64,000 nt of DNA from Corticium candelabrum (Eukaryota; Porifera; Homoscleromorpha; Homosclerophorida; Plakinidae). Every line of letters begins with the position of its first letter. The first letter of the stretch is position 1. The notes beneath the pieces were generated by a model. That model was not told the DNA's origin. It saw only the letters and a program-made list of their open reading frames with translations, and ran no database searches. The translations under genes and the position numbers were made by a program. The stretch lies in assembly GCF_963422355.1 (NCBI RefSeq), contig NC_085087.1, forward strand, positions 5,983,709 through 6,047,708, given 5' to 3'. Below are positions 22,721-33,310 of this stretch, one piece after another.

Positions 22721-23940
22721 AGGCTATAGCCCATCATTTGTAGGCGTGGTCATGAAAATTGTGGACTGTGATTATGTATGAGTACCAAATTTAAATCTTT
22801 ATACGGTATAGTATATACACCACCAGTTTTTCCAGTCTGGATCTGCAACTACCGTATCAGTCAACTTTAGAGCCAACAAAGTGGGCGTGTCTATAAAAGT
22901 GGGCGTGTCTATAAAAGTGGGCGTGCCCGTAGCATTGTGACGTTCCCAATTTCTAGAAGCAGTGGCGTCGGAAGCGTAGCGGCTGGGGCGGCCATGGCCG
23001 CCCCACTTTGCAAAAAGTGGCTTTCCGCCAGCAGCTCATTGCCGGTAACTTCCGTTGTTAGTTGTGCCGATTAAATAAGTAATATATTTCTAGCATTCTT
23101 ACGAGACAGCATGAATGCGAGCGAACGTGCGCTAGATTGCTTGCTGTACAGCGCACAGGCGCGTCCGTTATATGCACGTGATCACCGCCACGTGGCCTTT
23201 CAGAGACTCTGATTGGCTGTGTGGAAGGCGTGGCTAAGCTGTGACGACGAGAATGGGTCAACTGGATACGTGATAAGTAGGGCTGCAGGGCCCTAGGAGC
23301 TGCGAGTCGGTGCGACCAGAGGCTCTGAATATGCATACGTGTACAACTAGGACCACACCTTCGTATGGTAGCGCACGCTAAATGATTACGCCTTCTAACG
23401 CGCGTTAGGCCGCACCCCTTTTTAATTGCTTCCGACGCCACTGTAGAAGTCAAGCTTATACGCTCCTGGTAGATTAGCTAAAGAAAAAAGCAGGTGCAAT
23501 GTAATCAAACAGACAAATATTAGAGACAAACCACATACCAAAACATCATTTACTTTGTAGTAGTCATGCATAATTTTCAAAGAATAGCATGCCTAACTAA
23601 ATGATGTTTTGGTATGTGGTTTGTCTCTAATATTTGTCTGTTTGATTACATTGCAACTGCTTTTTTCTTTAGCTAATCTACCAGGAGCGTATAAGCGTGA
23701 CTTCTAGAAATTGGGAACGTCACAATGCTACGGGCACGCCCACTTTTATAGACACGCCCAGTTTTATAGACACGCCCACTTTGTTGGCTCTAAAGTTGAC
23801 TGATACGGTAGTTGCAGATCCAGACTGGAAAAATTGGTGGTGTATATACTATACCGTATAAAGATTTAAATTTGGTACTCATACATAATCACAGTCCACA
23901 ATTTTCATGACCACGCCTACAAATGATGAGCTATAGCCTG
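22721..23940. mobile_element. Foldback (palindromic) element, about 735 bp without its insertion
   Basis: Outer arms 22,721-22,961 and 23,699-23,940 are reverse complements, as are inner arms about 23,446-23,551 and 23,598-23,707, leaving a loop of some 45 bases. The structure is one long hairpin whose left arm is split by a MITE at 22,960-23,443. The left outer arm carries three tandem GTGGGCGTG..TATAAAA-type units (22,881-22,930). A half copy of the family lies at 42,510-42,785. No coding capacity is seen. It may move non-autonomously, but no target duplication was identified at its outer ends. Confidence 0.8.
22960..23443. mobile_element. hAT-like MITE inserted in the foldback element
   Basis: The terminal inverted repeats CAGTGGCGTCGGAAGC are identical at both ends (16 bp). 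TAGAAG flanks both sides (22,954-22,959 and 23,444-23,449). The uninterrupted opposite arm shows the empty site as TTCTAGAAGTC in complement. CAGTG ends are typical of hAT elements, whose duplications are 8 bp. The 6 bp seen here could be an 8-bp duplication with a 2-base loss. It is non-coding. A diverged relative may lie at 31,880-32,240, sharing GGCCGCCCCACTTT and ACGCGCGYTAGG segments. Confidence 0.8.
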
Positions 23941-23944
23941 GTCA

Positions 23945-24346
23945 TTTAAGGTGTTCAAGTCGACGTGATACAGTACCGTTGCTTTCCTCGCGCGGTCGGA
24001 CCATAGTAGTGTCGAGGCTACCAGAGCATAACAATGCACAAGTTCAGTGCTTGTACTGGGTGGAAAGTCATCTACAATCACACATATAATGAGTGCTCTT
24101 GTCTAGGCAGTCTGAATGTACTGCATGGATCTAGACACTTGCATACGCTACGTAGACAGTGTCACATTTGCATGTAGACATGCACCTACCGCATCTAAGA
24201 CTCGTGTTTCCAAAAAATTCAGGAACGTCGAACAAAACAACACAATGACACGTACTACTAACACCTTTTAGTAGAGTCATTGGATTGCGTGGCTGAAAAT
24301 ACTGCGTACGGGAACTTTTATTGACACTCGCGCTAGAAGAAGGATA
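23945..24346 (+). promoter_or_regulatory. Upstream region of receptor copy A
   Basis: About 400 bases between the foldback element and the start codon of copy A. A promoter must act near here if A is expressed, but I see no clear TATA or initiator. The 5' flank shared by copies D and E is not found at this position, so copy A may be driven by a different promoter. Confidence 0.3.
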
Positions 24347-27017
24347 ATGTCCGTCCGTGTCATGCTTGTAGTCCAGCTCTTGTGGTTGACGTTCTTGAAA
24401 CGTTCTCTAGGCAACAGTCTCAAGTGCGGTAGGTACTGGACAGTAGATAACTGTAACGTGTTCACATGCAGCTACAGTCGTTCTTTTTATGTCTGATTGT
24501 AGATGACCTTCCACCCAGTAAAAGCACTGAACTTGTGGATTGTTATGCTCTGGTGAACAGCAGCGTTACCATGAATTGCACATACCGCGGCATGAATGCT
24601 CATCGTCTAACCGGACCCTTTTGGAATATCCAATTTAGTAATTCAACCGTTAATTCAGTTGTGTCAGCTATTGACTCTCTCCCTGGTTTCACTTTTTTGT
24701 CTGCGCTCAAAAACTACACGGAGCTCACTATCGACCAAGTGTCTGAAAATCTTAATATGTCTACAATACAATGTCAATTTGATATTAGATTTACTAATGA
24801 TCCAGAAGCTGGCAGTGGCAAGATTAAAGTTTTACTCGGAAGTAAGAGAAACATGCTAATTCGTCAATATTTAATAGTTGTTTGACTGTAGGTCTTCCTA
24901 CCATCTCTTGTAAGCCACATTTATGCACCTCTGTGAATAGTTCGAAAGCAGAAATTCCTTGTGAAGTGTCTGGAACTCCTATACCATCCACTAAGATTGA
25001 GCTGAATAGTGCTGGAACAAGTGTCCCTGATGATTCATCTCAATTTTCTATACATCGTGCAGATAGCTTGATGCCTATTCTAACAATCGATCCTGTCAAT
25101 TGTACACTTGATGCTGGCAATAATTACAGAATATCATCTGAAAATATACTGGGAACATCACTACCTTATCAGTGGAACGATTCTCATGTGCTTGGTACAT
25201 ATATTCAACATCTGTTTTGATGTTCTCAGATATTTGACTTGTGGTATGCTGTAGATCTAGATAATGACGACTCATCAGATTGTCAAGTTATTGGCAATAC
25301 AACACGCTTGACTTGTTCGTTTTCACTTGCTAGATTTCCTACAACAAACATTGTGTGGAACATCAGCAAGAACAACATTATTAATAAAACATCTAACATC
25401 GATGTTTGTGCATGTCGAGTAACTTCAACTGTCTTTGTCAGCTTGCAACATGTGTCTGCATCAACATCATGTACTGCTTCATATAACGACGACATGGTGA
25501 CTCAATATCCATTCAAACGTAGTGATTTGTTCTAAAGTTTTTGATACAATTACGCAACAACATGGTCTACTCTTCTTTTGTTTTGTTAGAATCTACGCCA
25601 AGTCCACCAGTCACATCAATTCCTACTTCAGGTATGAACATTGACTGTTTTATTTTAGTGTGTAGCAGCAATGCTTATTTAAAAAATGACATCCTAAAAT
25701 GCCAGTAACGTCACTGTGCAATCAGGTTTTTGTGGAGTGGCAGCAGTAACATTATTAGACCTTGACACTATGACTAAACCCTAGCCCTAATCCTAATCTT
25801 GCCGGCTCTGTAATTATAAGGCTTGTGAGTTGAGTGCTATTGTTGCCACTGCAGCTACTTCTTTCAAAGAGAACAACGTATAAGCTAGGTTGCAGCTGCT
25901 GTTTACTATGGCTGTTGCGACTAATGTTTATTCCATTGTATGTTAAAGCAGTGATTTTTGTCTTACTCAATTTCTTTCTTGTGTTGGTGTTGTTTTAGTC
26001 ACTAGCTCACCCATAACTTCACGAGATTCGAAGTCAACAAGTAGTGGTACAGCAAATGTTATTGGCAAATTTTTGTACACTTTACAATGTCAATACATTG
26101 TACTACCAGTTTTTGTCATGACACGATAGCTACAACACTAGACCCTTTCTCTCCCAGTATTACTGACTTGTGTTTGTAGGTAGCACCACCACTCCTGTAA
26201 CATCAGGAAAAGAAACCTCAAAGGACGATCAACCAGGTGCACAGTCATCATAGTGCAGTTGTATTTCATATGACATATTCTCTCTCTCTTATGTAGCATG
26301 GCTAATACCAGTCATCGTAGTGGTAGTTGTTGCTGTGATTATTATCATCATTGCAGTTGTTGCGTTTATTATTTGGAAGAAATCCAAGGAAAGCAGTAAG
26401 TTGCACTATCAAACACAATCCAGTTGTATACTCATGCAAGTGTTTGTAGCAACTACTGACAACGGCACACACGTAAAGCTACAAGGGTTTGTGTCAACAT
26501 GTCAATTTATTTATTTATCAAATTATGATACCGTGTATCATCACTGTAGTAGGGTCACACCACACGACACGGCCGTCGAGTCGGTCCAATACGCCGAGAC
26601 TGGTCCAGCCACCGCTCCCGACGAGATCGAGGCGTATGCCGTAACAACCGGAGCAAAACAGAGTACCATGCAAGGACAAGGAGCCAACAAATCAAAGACC
26701 GCAAAGGACAAAACCAATCCGGGTCCACCCACAGAAACCTACGCTCTACCAGACAAATCGAAGAAAACGAAAAATCAGAAAGCAGACACTGCGGGCGAGG
26801 AATATTCTCAAGTCGAAAAACAAAATAAGAAATCGGTTTGTAAAAATTAGCTAATAAGTTTTGTGAGATAATAAAATGGGAATTGGTATAGAACCAGCCG
26901 CTTACCTATGCGGATCTTGACCAAACTTCATTCAAACAGTCGACTACTCAAAGACCCAATCAATCTGTTACTTATTCGGAAATGAATGAGTTGCAGCCAT
27001 CAGCGAAGACTAAGTGA
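24347..27017 (+). CDS. Ig-superfamily transmembrane receptor with ITIM-like tail (copy A), Alr-like architecture
   Basis: Exons: 24347-24428 (signal peptide MSVRVMLVVQLLWLTFL), 24503-24841 (Ig1), 24892-25194 (Ig2), 25255-25518 (Ig3), 25590-25631, 25999-26046 and 26180-26236 (Ser/Thr/Pro spacers), 26297-26835 (transmembrane VVVVVAVIIIIIAVVAFIIW and tail), 26892-27017 (tail end). All extracellular introns are phase 1; the last is phase 0. Ig1 has VTMNCTY, FWNI and TIQC; Ig3 has LTCSF, IVWNI and TSCTA. Ig2 lacks the usual C-strand Trp and F-strand Cys. Many N-x-S/T sites suit an extracellular role. The tail has six tyrosines in SH2-type contexts, including LTYADL (fits the ITIM consensus) and VTYSEM (YxxM). 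About 599 residues. Three ectodomains, tiny spacer exons and a tyrosine tail recall Hydractinia Alr allorecognition proteins. Function is inferred. Uncertain point: a strong GTAAGT at 26396 inside the tail exon. Confidence 0.75.
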
Positions 27018-27019
27018 AG

Positions 27020-27970
27020 TCGACATCTCGAGATGTCAGAGTCTGAAACAGGCATACTGATATTTCTAGTGTATGTGTGTATGTGAGGTTGTGTGTCCGT
27101 GTGTCACGTGGTACTGTGTGGAGTAGAGGGCATATATGTAAGGGAGGGTGTTTCTATTGTTTCTTCTGGGAGCTGGCTTTTCATAGTTTCTAAACAACTG
27201 TGCTGGATGATTGTACTAGAATGATTAGTGAGTAGACGGACTGTTGAAGTTGATGCTGGGGTTTTGGTATCTTCAATAGTTAATTAATGTTGATCAATTG
27301 TTGTGGTTTGCCATGACACATCCTGGTGAGGTCATCCTGCTTTGTATTGTCAGCCGCTGCCAGGTGGCGTGTCTATGATGTCATTGCCAAGATGTTGAAT
27401 GATTGGAATGGTAGGGTGGGGTCTTTTGATTTCGCCACGTTAGCGAAACTCCCACCCTCCCACTTCCTCATCACTTTCATCTTGTATCCGTTTCCTTTTT
27501 CGACTGCATTTCGGTGCTTGCGCTTACGTAATGATGGACTGTCGATTGCTCGTCACGTGACGTTGCAGTTGGCAATCCCGTATCTAAATCGTGCTCTTGT
27601 AACTGATTGAAAGTCTGCGTCAGAAACTCAGTGGCGAGAATGGCAAGTACACTGTAGTGTACAAGTAGCTAGTCTACCTGCGCGTACGTTGGCCTCGTGT
27701 ACCCAGACCACCTGCCTAAGCGAACGTCAAAATTTGGAAAAAATAAATCCTTCAACGTAGAAAAAGTCTATGCAACGGATAGAGGCTCCACAACAGGCTC
27801 TGAAGGTAACCAGAGCCCGCACACGAGAATTTAGCTTTTCCGAGCCTGCGCGTTGGTCTGCATTCCAGACGTCAACATGTTTATTATGCAGTTCTTGCAG
27901 TCCAAGATCGTAGCTGCTTGTTGTCCCTGTGTAAGTTGCGTGATTGCTCTGTACCAGCATTATGGACAGT
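27020..27970. other. 3' flank of copy A, no recognised gene
   Basis: The first 150 bases match the 3' flank of copy B (to about 47,480), so the duplication extended past the stop. Beyond that, open frames at 27,326-27,610 (+) and 27,727-27,960 (-) are short and resemble no family I know. GGCCTCGTGTACCCAGACC near 27,690 is similar to the end of the small MITE at 43,350. Confidence 0.4.
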
Positions 27971-29249
27971 TAGAGCAATAGACCGCCTTCGATGTCGTTT
28001 TAGAACATGTCAAGAAAATTTTTGTCTGGAAGGTTCCGCACTCTACGCTGCATTAGGCCAACGTTTGAGGTGTCACTGAACTTATCTTTTCAGGTACATT
28101 GTCCCTCTCTAGGTCTTTGTTTGTTTGTTGGGTGTTGGTATGTTGATTAGAGGTGCCGCATTACTATTGAAATACGTACTGTACTACTGTATTTGGAACA
28201 CGTTTGTTCTGTCTATTCTGCACGCAAACTGCTTAGTAATGCAGATTGTTTGGAAATTCGTTTGCAAACATATTCTAATCGAGATCAATATTCTAATGTA
28301 GAGCAATCTCTGCCTGTGTAGATGTGTGAATGATGGATGCATGTGATTAGATCTGAATTAGTTACTGAAGCAGCTAGGCGTCTCGTGGGTGCAAACAGGG
28401 GACCTTGGCAGTTGTATTGGCAGTGGCATACCTTATCTATGCTTCTCAAAGGTGAGGGGGCTAGACCCCTTCTAGCCTCTATTACACGACGCCCCTGACC
28501 CAAGCTGTACAGACATGGGAGTGTCCATCTACGCAGCTCTCTGGAAGAGAACTATAGAAAATTCTTCACATTAAACCTCTGCGTGTCTCTCTTTCTACAT
28601 CAACAGCATGAAGGCTGACGCTAATTACTGTCCAGTTTATTGTGCTAGCCTCATCTTCTATGAGAGGAGAGCTAGAGTCAAGTCAGCCGAGAGACTCTAG
28701 CATCCTAACTTTGTTACAGAGGGCTTTTCTAAGGCCGTGAACACAAGGTCCCTGCATAGCTACTATTCCCTTTTAGTTTGCATGTAGTTTACTGGCAAGA
28801 CATCTGACCCAGTTTATTTGTTGTAGGTGGAGCTTAGCATTCATGATGTCACAGCTTAGATCGCACTCCTTACGTAGCACACATTTCTTCACTACCAAAG
28901 CAACCGCGTGCCTAAACATAGTGCAGCGCAACAAAGCCTACATTTAAGTTCCCACGGTAACTTGCCTGACGAGGAATAAGTCTTCACACATCTGTCGTTC
29001 CAACTCTTAGTGATGGATACAGTCTTTTGACTAAAAGTGGGGTGCAAAGTCACTCATGCAGAGGATCAACTATCATCATTCTTGTAGGATGTTTCAAGCA
29101 AACATGTTTCTACTAGACTTGACACTAGGAAAGCATCCGCCTAGTGCGCCCATACTTAGATGTGCCACAGATATTGGCAAGTACTCATCCGTGACATAGA
29201 AAGTAGAGGTTGACTGAGAGTCTTTGGTCAGTGTGAGACCCTTTATTCA

Positions 29250-29900
29250 ATCCTTATCTTGCCTCGTGGTCGAACTTGACCATAACCAATGCCTGCGAGT
29301 AAGTATACTTCGAGTCCGTTGCAACGTTGTGTTAGTCTTTCGGTAAGTGGTGTATGGCAATACATTAGCACTTGCGTTTGTGTCCAGCTTGAATGTTGTC
29401 AATGTGCCTGCTACATCAATCAAGGCTACCTAATCTGACAAATCTTTCACTTTGATAATGAAAGCAGCACCAAACGGGTTAAAGTTTATAGCCAAATATT
29501 TGCATAGCCTAGGCAAGTCCTTACAAGGACCTGCCCAAGATCTAAACAAGAATTACCAACACTTGATAATTTCATACGGATACCAACCAATGGTTTGCCC
29601 TAACAGCTCGGGCATATACAGCTCATCGTCTCTACTGTCATTAGTGCCCTTTGCACTGTGTTTACTTACATCTTTAGGCATGCTTCTGCAGACGTTAGCT
29701 ACCGACATGATTTCTTTTCTGGCATCGCTTGCAGATTTTGCCATATTGGAAGGGAGGGAGATGCTCTCCACAGTACTTGCAAGGTGCCCACACCAGCAAT
29801 TAATTTTATTGTCATCTTTGTCGAACTGTCCATAAACCTAACCCTGACTCTAACCCTAGCAGTAGGTGGGCCTGAGTTAATTAAGAGTGTTGTTTACATA
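29250..29900 (-). pseudogene. Gypsy-like gag/protease remnant, copy I
   Basis: On the minus strand, CKYCGEHLPP then ICKRCQKRNH (zinc knuckle of Gypsy-type gag, near 29,700-29,800) is followed after about 350 bases by the protease region (SANVL and a GYGQVRPRG-like end near 29,250-29,370). A deletion removes the CPA part of the knuckle. It cannot encode a complete polyprotein. Confidence 0.65.
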
Positions 29901-30839
29901 GAGCTTTTAATACTCTAGTTTAACTAATGCAAACAAGCTAGAATATGCACACATATCTTTCTTACCTCGATCTAAATTGGCTGTTATGGGCATTCTTGTA
30001 CCTTTTGCCTTGACTTGGTAACTTGGAGATCTACATAGAAACCAGCATGTACAAAAAAAATTTTAATATTTAATGAAAACATTGAAGAGACAGCTCAAGT
30101 AGCAGGAATTAACAAGCGTTTGTCAAGTACTTTGTGCCATCTGTAGTCTAGTATGTATTTTACAAAATTACAAGACGTGTCTGTTGGGCTTTGATCTCTA
30201 TACCTGCTTCTAATCTCCTCTAGAGTGGGAAATGTGTTGATTGGTTCACTCTCTTTCCAAATCTTTCCTAACCTTTTCCAGGTTCTAGCGTCAGCATCTT
30301 TGCTACTGGAAGATTCTGGAAGAGCTATAGGGGAGTGTGATCAGACTCGTGTGACCTTTTGAAAAACTGAATACGTGAGACACCTGAAATAGTGACCTTT
30401 GACCTTGCAAATGATACTGTTTAGACTGTTTAAGTTAAACACACCTACTCTCCAAAGAGAGCCACAAAGGTAACAGCTGAACACGTGCACAATTGGGGCC
30501 TTGGAGACTCAGATCATTTACATTACTATCTACTGTACTTCATCGATAAATGTTCTTTGCCACTATATATTGCACACGTCATATTATGTGCACAGTGTGT
30601 ACAGTCTGCATCAAACTATATTGAAACATTTTTGGTTTATTTGTACTATTTTTGGAAAGTCTTCTTGTCTTGCTATTTATTAAGAAACCGTGCTAAATTA
30701 TTTTCTAACAGCTGAAAAGCAGTCACAGAAGCTATTCCATAGTCTGCGCATCCACTTAGAGAACTTTTCCATCATCAAATGAGTCGTGATATTCTGTTAC
30801 TATACTACCACTATGGTACCAAGAACAGAACATGAAATA

Positions 30840-31360
30840 ACTGTCGGCCATCATCCAACACCCAACCAAACAACGCCATTGGCCGACGAAATGACAAGAT
30901 TGCACGGCCATTTGACGTGACAAAATTTGACTTAAGATCTGCCAACTTTTACATGTTTCTTGCTCTACTGTTTACCGAACTGTCAAGAGACTGGACACTG
31001 GGCACAAGAAGGAGTTGCTATCAGTTCTTCCACCATGAGAAGAAAACTTCATGACGCAGGCTATCATTACTCTTTGCCTAGGGAAATTCTGCTGCTAACC
31101 GAAGCTCAGAACAAAAGACGTGTAGACTGTTGCCCTGACAATGCAGCTGATGACTGGAGCAAGAAATCTTGATATGTTGAGACCACTTTTTAGCTGTACT
31201 GCAATACCGTCCATGTCTCTACACATGAGGTGGGATAAGCTCATGCGAAATGACTGTTTTGAAAACGTTTAAGACCAACATGACAACCGTAATTTTCATC
31301 GACATTTTGGAAGAGCCTTCTTGAATCGGCAGATACTCTTTACCTACTGTCTATTTCCCG
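30840..31360 (+). pseudogene. Tc1/mariner transposase remnant, copy I
   Basis: The frame at 30,960-31,172 reads SSSTMRRKLHDAGYH, LLTEAQNKRRVDCC and DDWSKKS, matching the end of the DNA-binding region and the lead-in to the catalytic domain of Tc1-type transposases. A later segment (31,200-31,330) matches the transposase part at 51,450-51,632. The first catalytic motif and the C-terminus are missing. Confidence 0.65.
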
Positions 31361-31446
31361 TAAGTGTGAACTCGAAGTGAGTAATGAAGTAGAGGTCACA
31401 CCAGGTGTGCTCATGAGAGCACTTAAGAGCTGCTCCAGTTGGACCA

Positions 31447-31690
31447 TGTTACACCAATTATCTTAATAGTTCCAGTTGCTGATCCGTTGGTCTTATAAGA
31501 TATTGGATAATAACCATTGCTCCACCCATTTGTCTTTGGTATGCAAAAGTAATATCCTTTCATTTGGTTGTAGGAACGGTTTAGATAATTTGATAAACAG
31601 AAATGCCCGACCTAGCGGTTTTTAACGATACCAAGATCATTGCAAAAGCCCAAAAACAGTGGAGATATTGATAATTTTCAAAGTTCACAC
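31447..31690 (+). repeat. Dispersed repeat, relative of 6,737-6,950
   Basis: Ordered short blocks are shared with 6,737-6,950, beginning with CCATGTTACACC. Non-coding and of unknown class. Confidence 0.5.
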
Positions 31691-31869
31691 TTATGGGGAA
31701 CAGACAGTAGACGGCCTCAACTTGAACACTTAATCCAGGCGGAGTGGCAGTTGCTCATGCTTTGTGATTTGTTGCCATACATTGAATGCATGTCGTTGTT
31801 GAAACATGTCGTGTACGTTTCACCTTGATCGACTTCCGTGATTTTTAATTAACTTTTGCATATGTATAG

Positions 31870-32245
31870 AGATGCGGCAGCAGCATGGCCGCCCCACTTT
31901 TTGAAAACTCAACTTCAGCCAGCGAACGATTGCCGCATATTTCCAGTCTAAAGGTAGAGCTGATTAAATAAAATAATACATTTGGTTATCTGGATTGCGG
32001 CTCTACTAATTTGGTGACTGTTTTGAAGTCTCCTACAACTTCTCTTTCGTTACCTGGACTATATTCCTCGAACTCTGTGACAGCACACTGTTTGCATGCT
32101 CACTACTCATGGATGTATCACGGCGTTGTCTACTTTGTTGCCATCGAGCGTCGAATCGAAGCCAGACCACCCCTAGCGTGCGCTAAGCCACACCCTCTAA
32201 CGCGCGCTAGGTGGCTCCACTTTCAAGTTGCTTCCGTTGTGCCTT
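31870..32245. mobile_element. Diverged relative of the hAT-like MITE
   Basis: It shares a GGCCGCCCCACTTT start, a GATTAAATAA block, an ACGCGCGCTAGG block and a GTTGCTTCCG end with 22,960-23,443. The terminal repeats are eroded, so the boundaries are approximate. Confidence 0.4.
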
Positions 32246-32559
32246 TAGCACCCAAACAATAGGTAAATTCGAGTGTCTTTATCTAGATATGTAGATTTGA
32301 CTGTAGCAGTGACCTTGGGGTGCACTGATTTGCCCATTCCAACCATTCCTAGAAATACTTACGAATCCTTTAGTTTGGGTTGGGTTTATGAGAGGTGTGA
32401 GCATTGTGACCAAACCGAAAACCATACATGTGCTGTAGCTCGTCACACACAAGTGCTACTGCTTGTGTAACCTCTAGTGCTGTCGAGTCTCCACAGTCCA
32501 GAAATCGTTTGGCTAATCGGCGTAGTAAGACCAAGTCAGATGACGCTACCCATGGCCAT

Positions 32560-32830
32560 GCCTCCAAGTGTAAATAGTCTCAATACTTTCAATGCGGACT
32601 GTAAATACACATGCAGGTTACAGTTCAGGGGCGTCAGAAAGCTCCTTTGGATTAGGGGACGTGAAAATTTTGAAACAGACTGCTGCCATTTGATTTTATC
32701 TGAATATGGTTGGTTTGTCAATTGCAACACCATCCACTATTATTTCTACTTGCAAGCAACAAGACTTCTAAGGTATTTTCTTTGATCATCATCTAGTATT
32801 GGAGGGACAATGCTTCCCCAATCCCGATAT
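32560..32830 (+). repeat. Duplicated segment, inverted at 50,665-51,040
   Basis: The inverted partner shares GCGTGGCCATGGGTAGC, the AACTGTAACCTGCA block and the TTGGAGGGACA... TGCTTCCCCAATCC block. The partner carries an extra (TA)n expansion at 50,795-50,853. It is part of the large inverted duplication. Confidence 0.75.
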
Positions 32831-32874
32831 TGTAGGGATTGTTAGGTGCGCTCATCGGTATCAAATTGCGGCAT

Positions 32875-33257
32875 AAATGGCTACCACTCCATGGTTTGGG
32901 GCTTCAAACCCCAGTGACGACAGTAAATTATGAAACTTGTCTGTCTTTCTTTCTCATGTTTCTCTAGCTTTATCCATGAGACTATGACTTGTTTCAGTCG
33001 TTGGGGAGTTTTTGTGGTCTGGCGAACTGTCCGTTGACAATGACGTTTAGTGCTTTCCTGGTGGTCATTGATATCCACTAGGCGTGCTGTCCGTAATGCC
33101 TGCAATCTATATCAAATTGGCTAGTCATTGATCGCCGTGTGGACTACACAGAAACATGTACCCTGCTGGGCTCACCTGCCGGGTTGGTGGGTGCCCAGAT
33201 GGGGGTAAAGACCCCACTTGCCCATTATGGAGGGGCATAACGACACATAATAATATA
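32875..33257 (+). mobile_element. SINE, copy with partial tRNA-like head
   Basis: It starts inside the tRNA-like head (GGCTACCACTCCATGG, then box-B-like GGGCTTCAAACCCC), lacking the A box present at 50,300. The body and 3' end match the other two copies (GGAGGGGCATAACGACACA) and it finishes in ATAATAATA. It is the inverted partner of the 50-kb copy, inside the large duplication. Confidence 0.75.
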
Positions 33258-33310
33258 TTTTGTGTCATACCACTACAGGTACAGTGCTATAGGCAGACAA
33301 GATACATGTA

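Larger units (their letters stand above)
27975..31360 (+). repeat. Duplicated block R1, copy I
   Basis: This block recurs in inverse orientation at 51,290-54,810 and, for its left two thirds, at 59,612-62,590. It contains remnants of a Gypsy-type retrotransposon on the minus strand and of a Tc1-type transposase on the plus strand. The three copies share small insertions and deletions, which points to segmental duplication rather than independent insertion. Confidence 0.8.

Noticed and set aside
25775..25800. Telomere-like CCCTAA repeats (also near 29,840, 53,000 and 59,770)
   Set aside because: Only two to four degenerate units occur, inside an intron and inside Gypsy remnants. There is no telomeric array.
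26892..27017. A canonical ITAM in the receptor tail
   Set aside because: YADL and YSEM are separated by far more than the 6-12 residues an ITAM needs, and the second ends in Met. A single ITIM-like motif plus a YxxM motif fits better.
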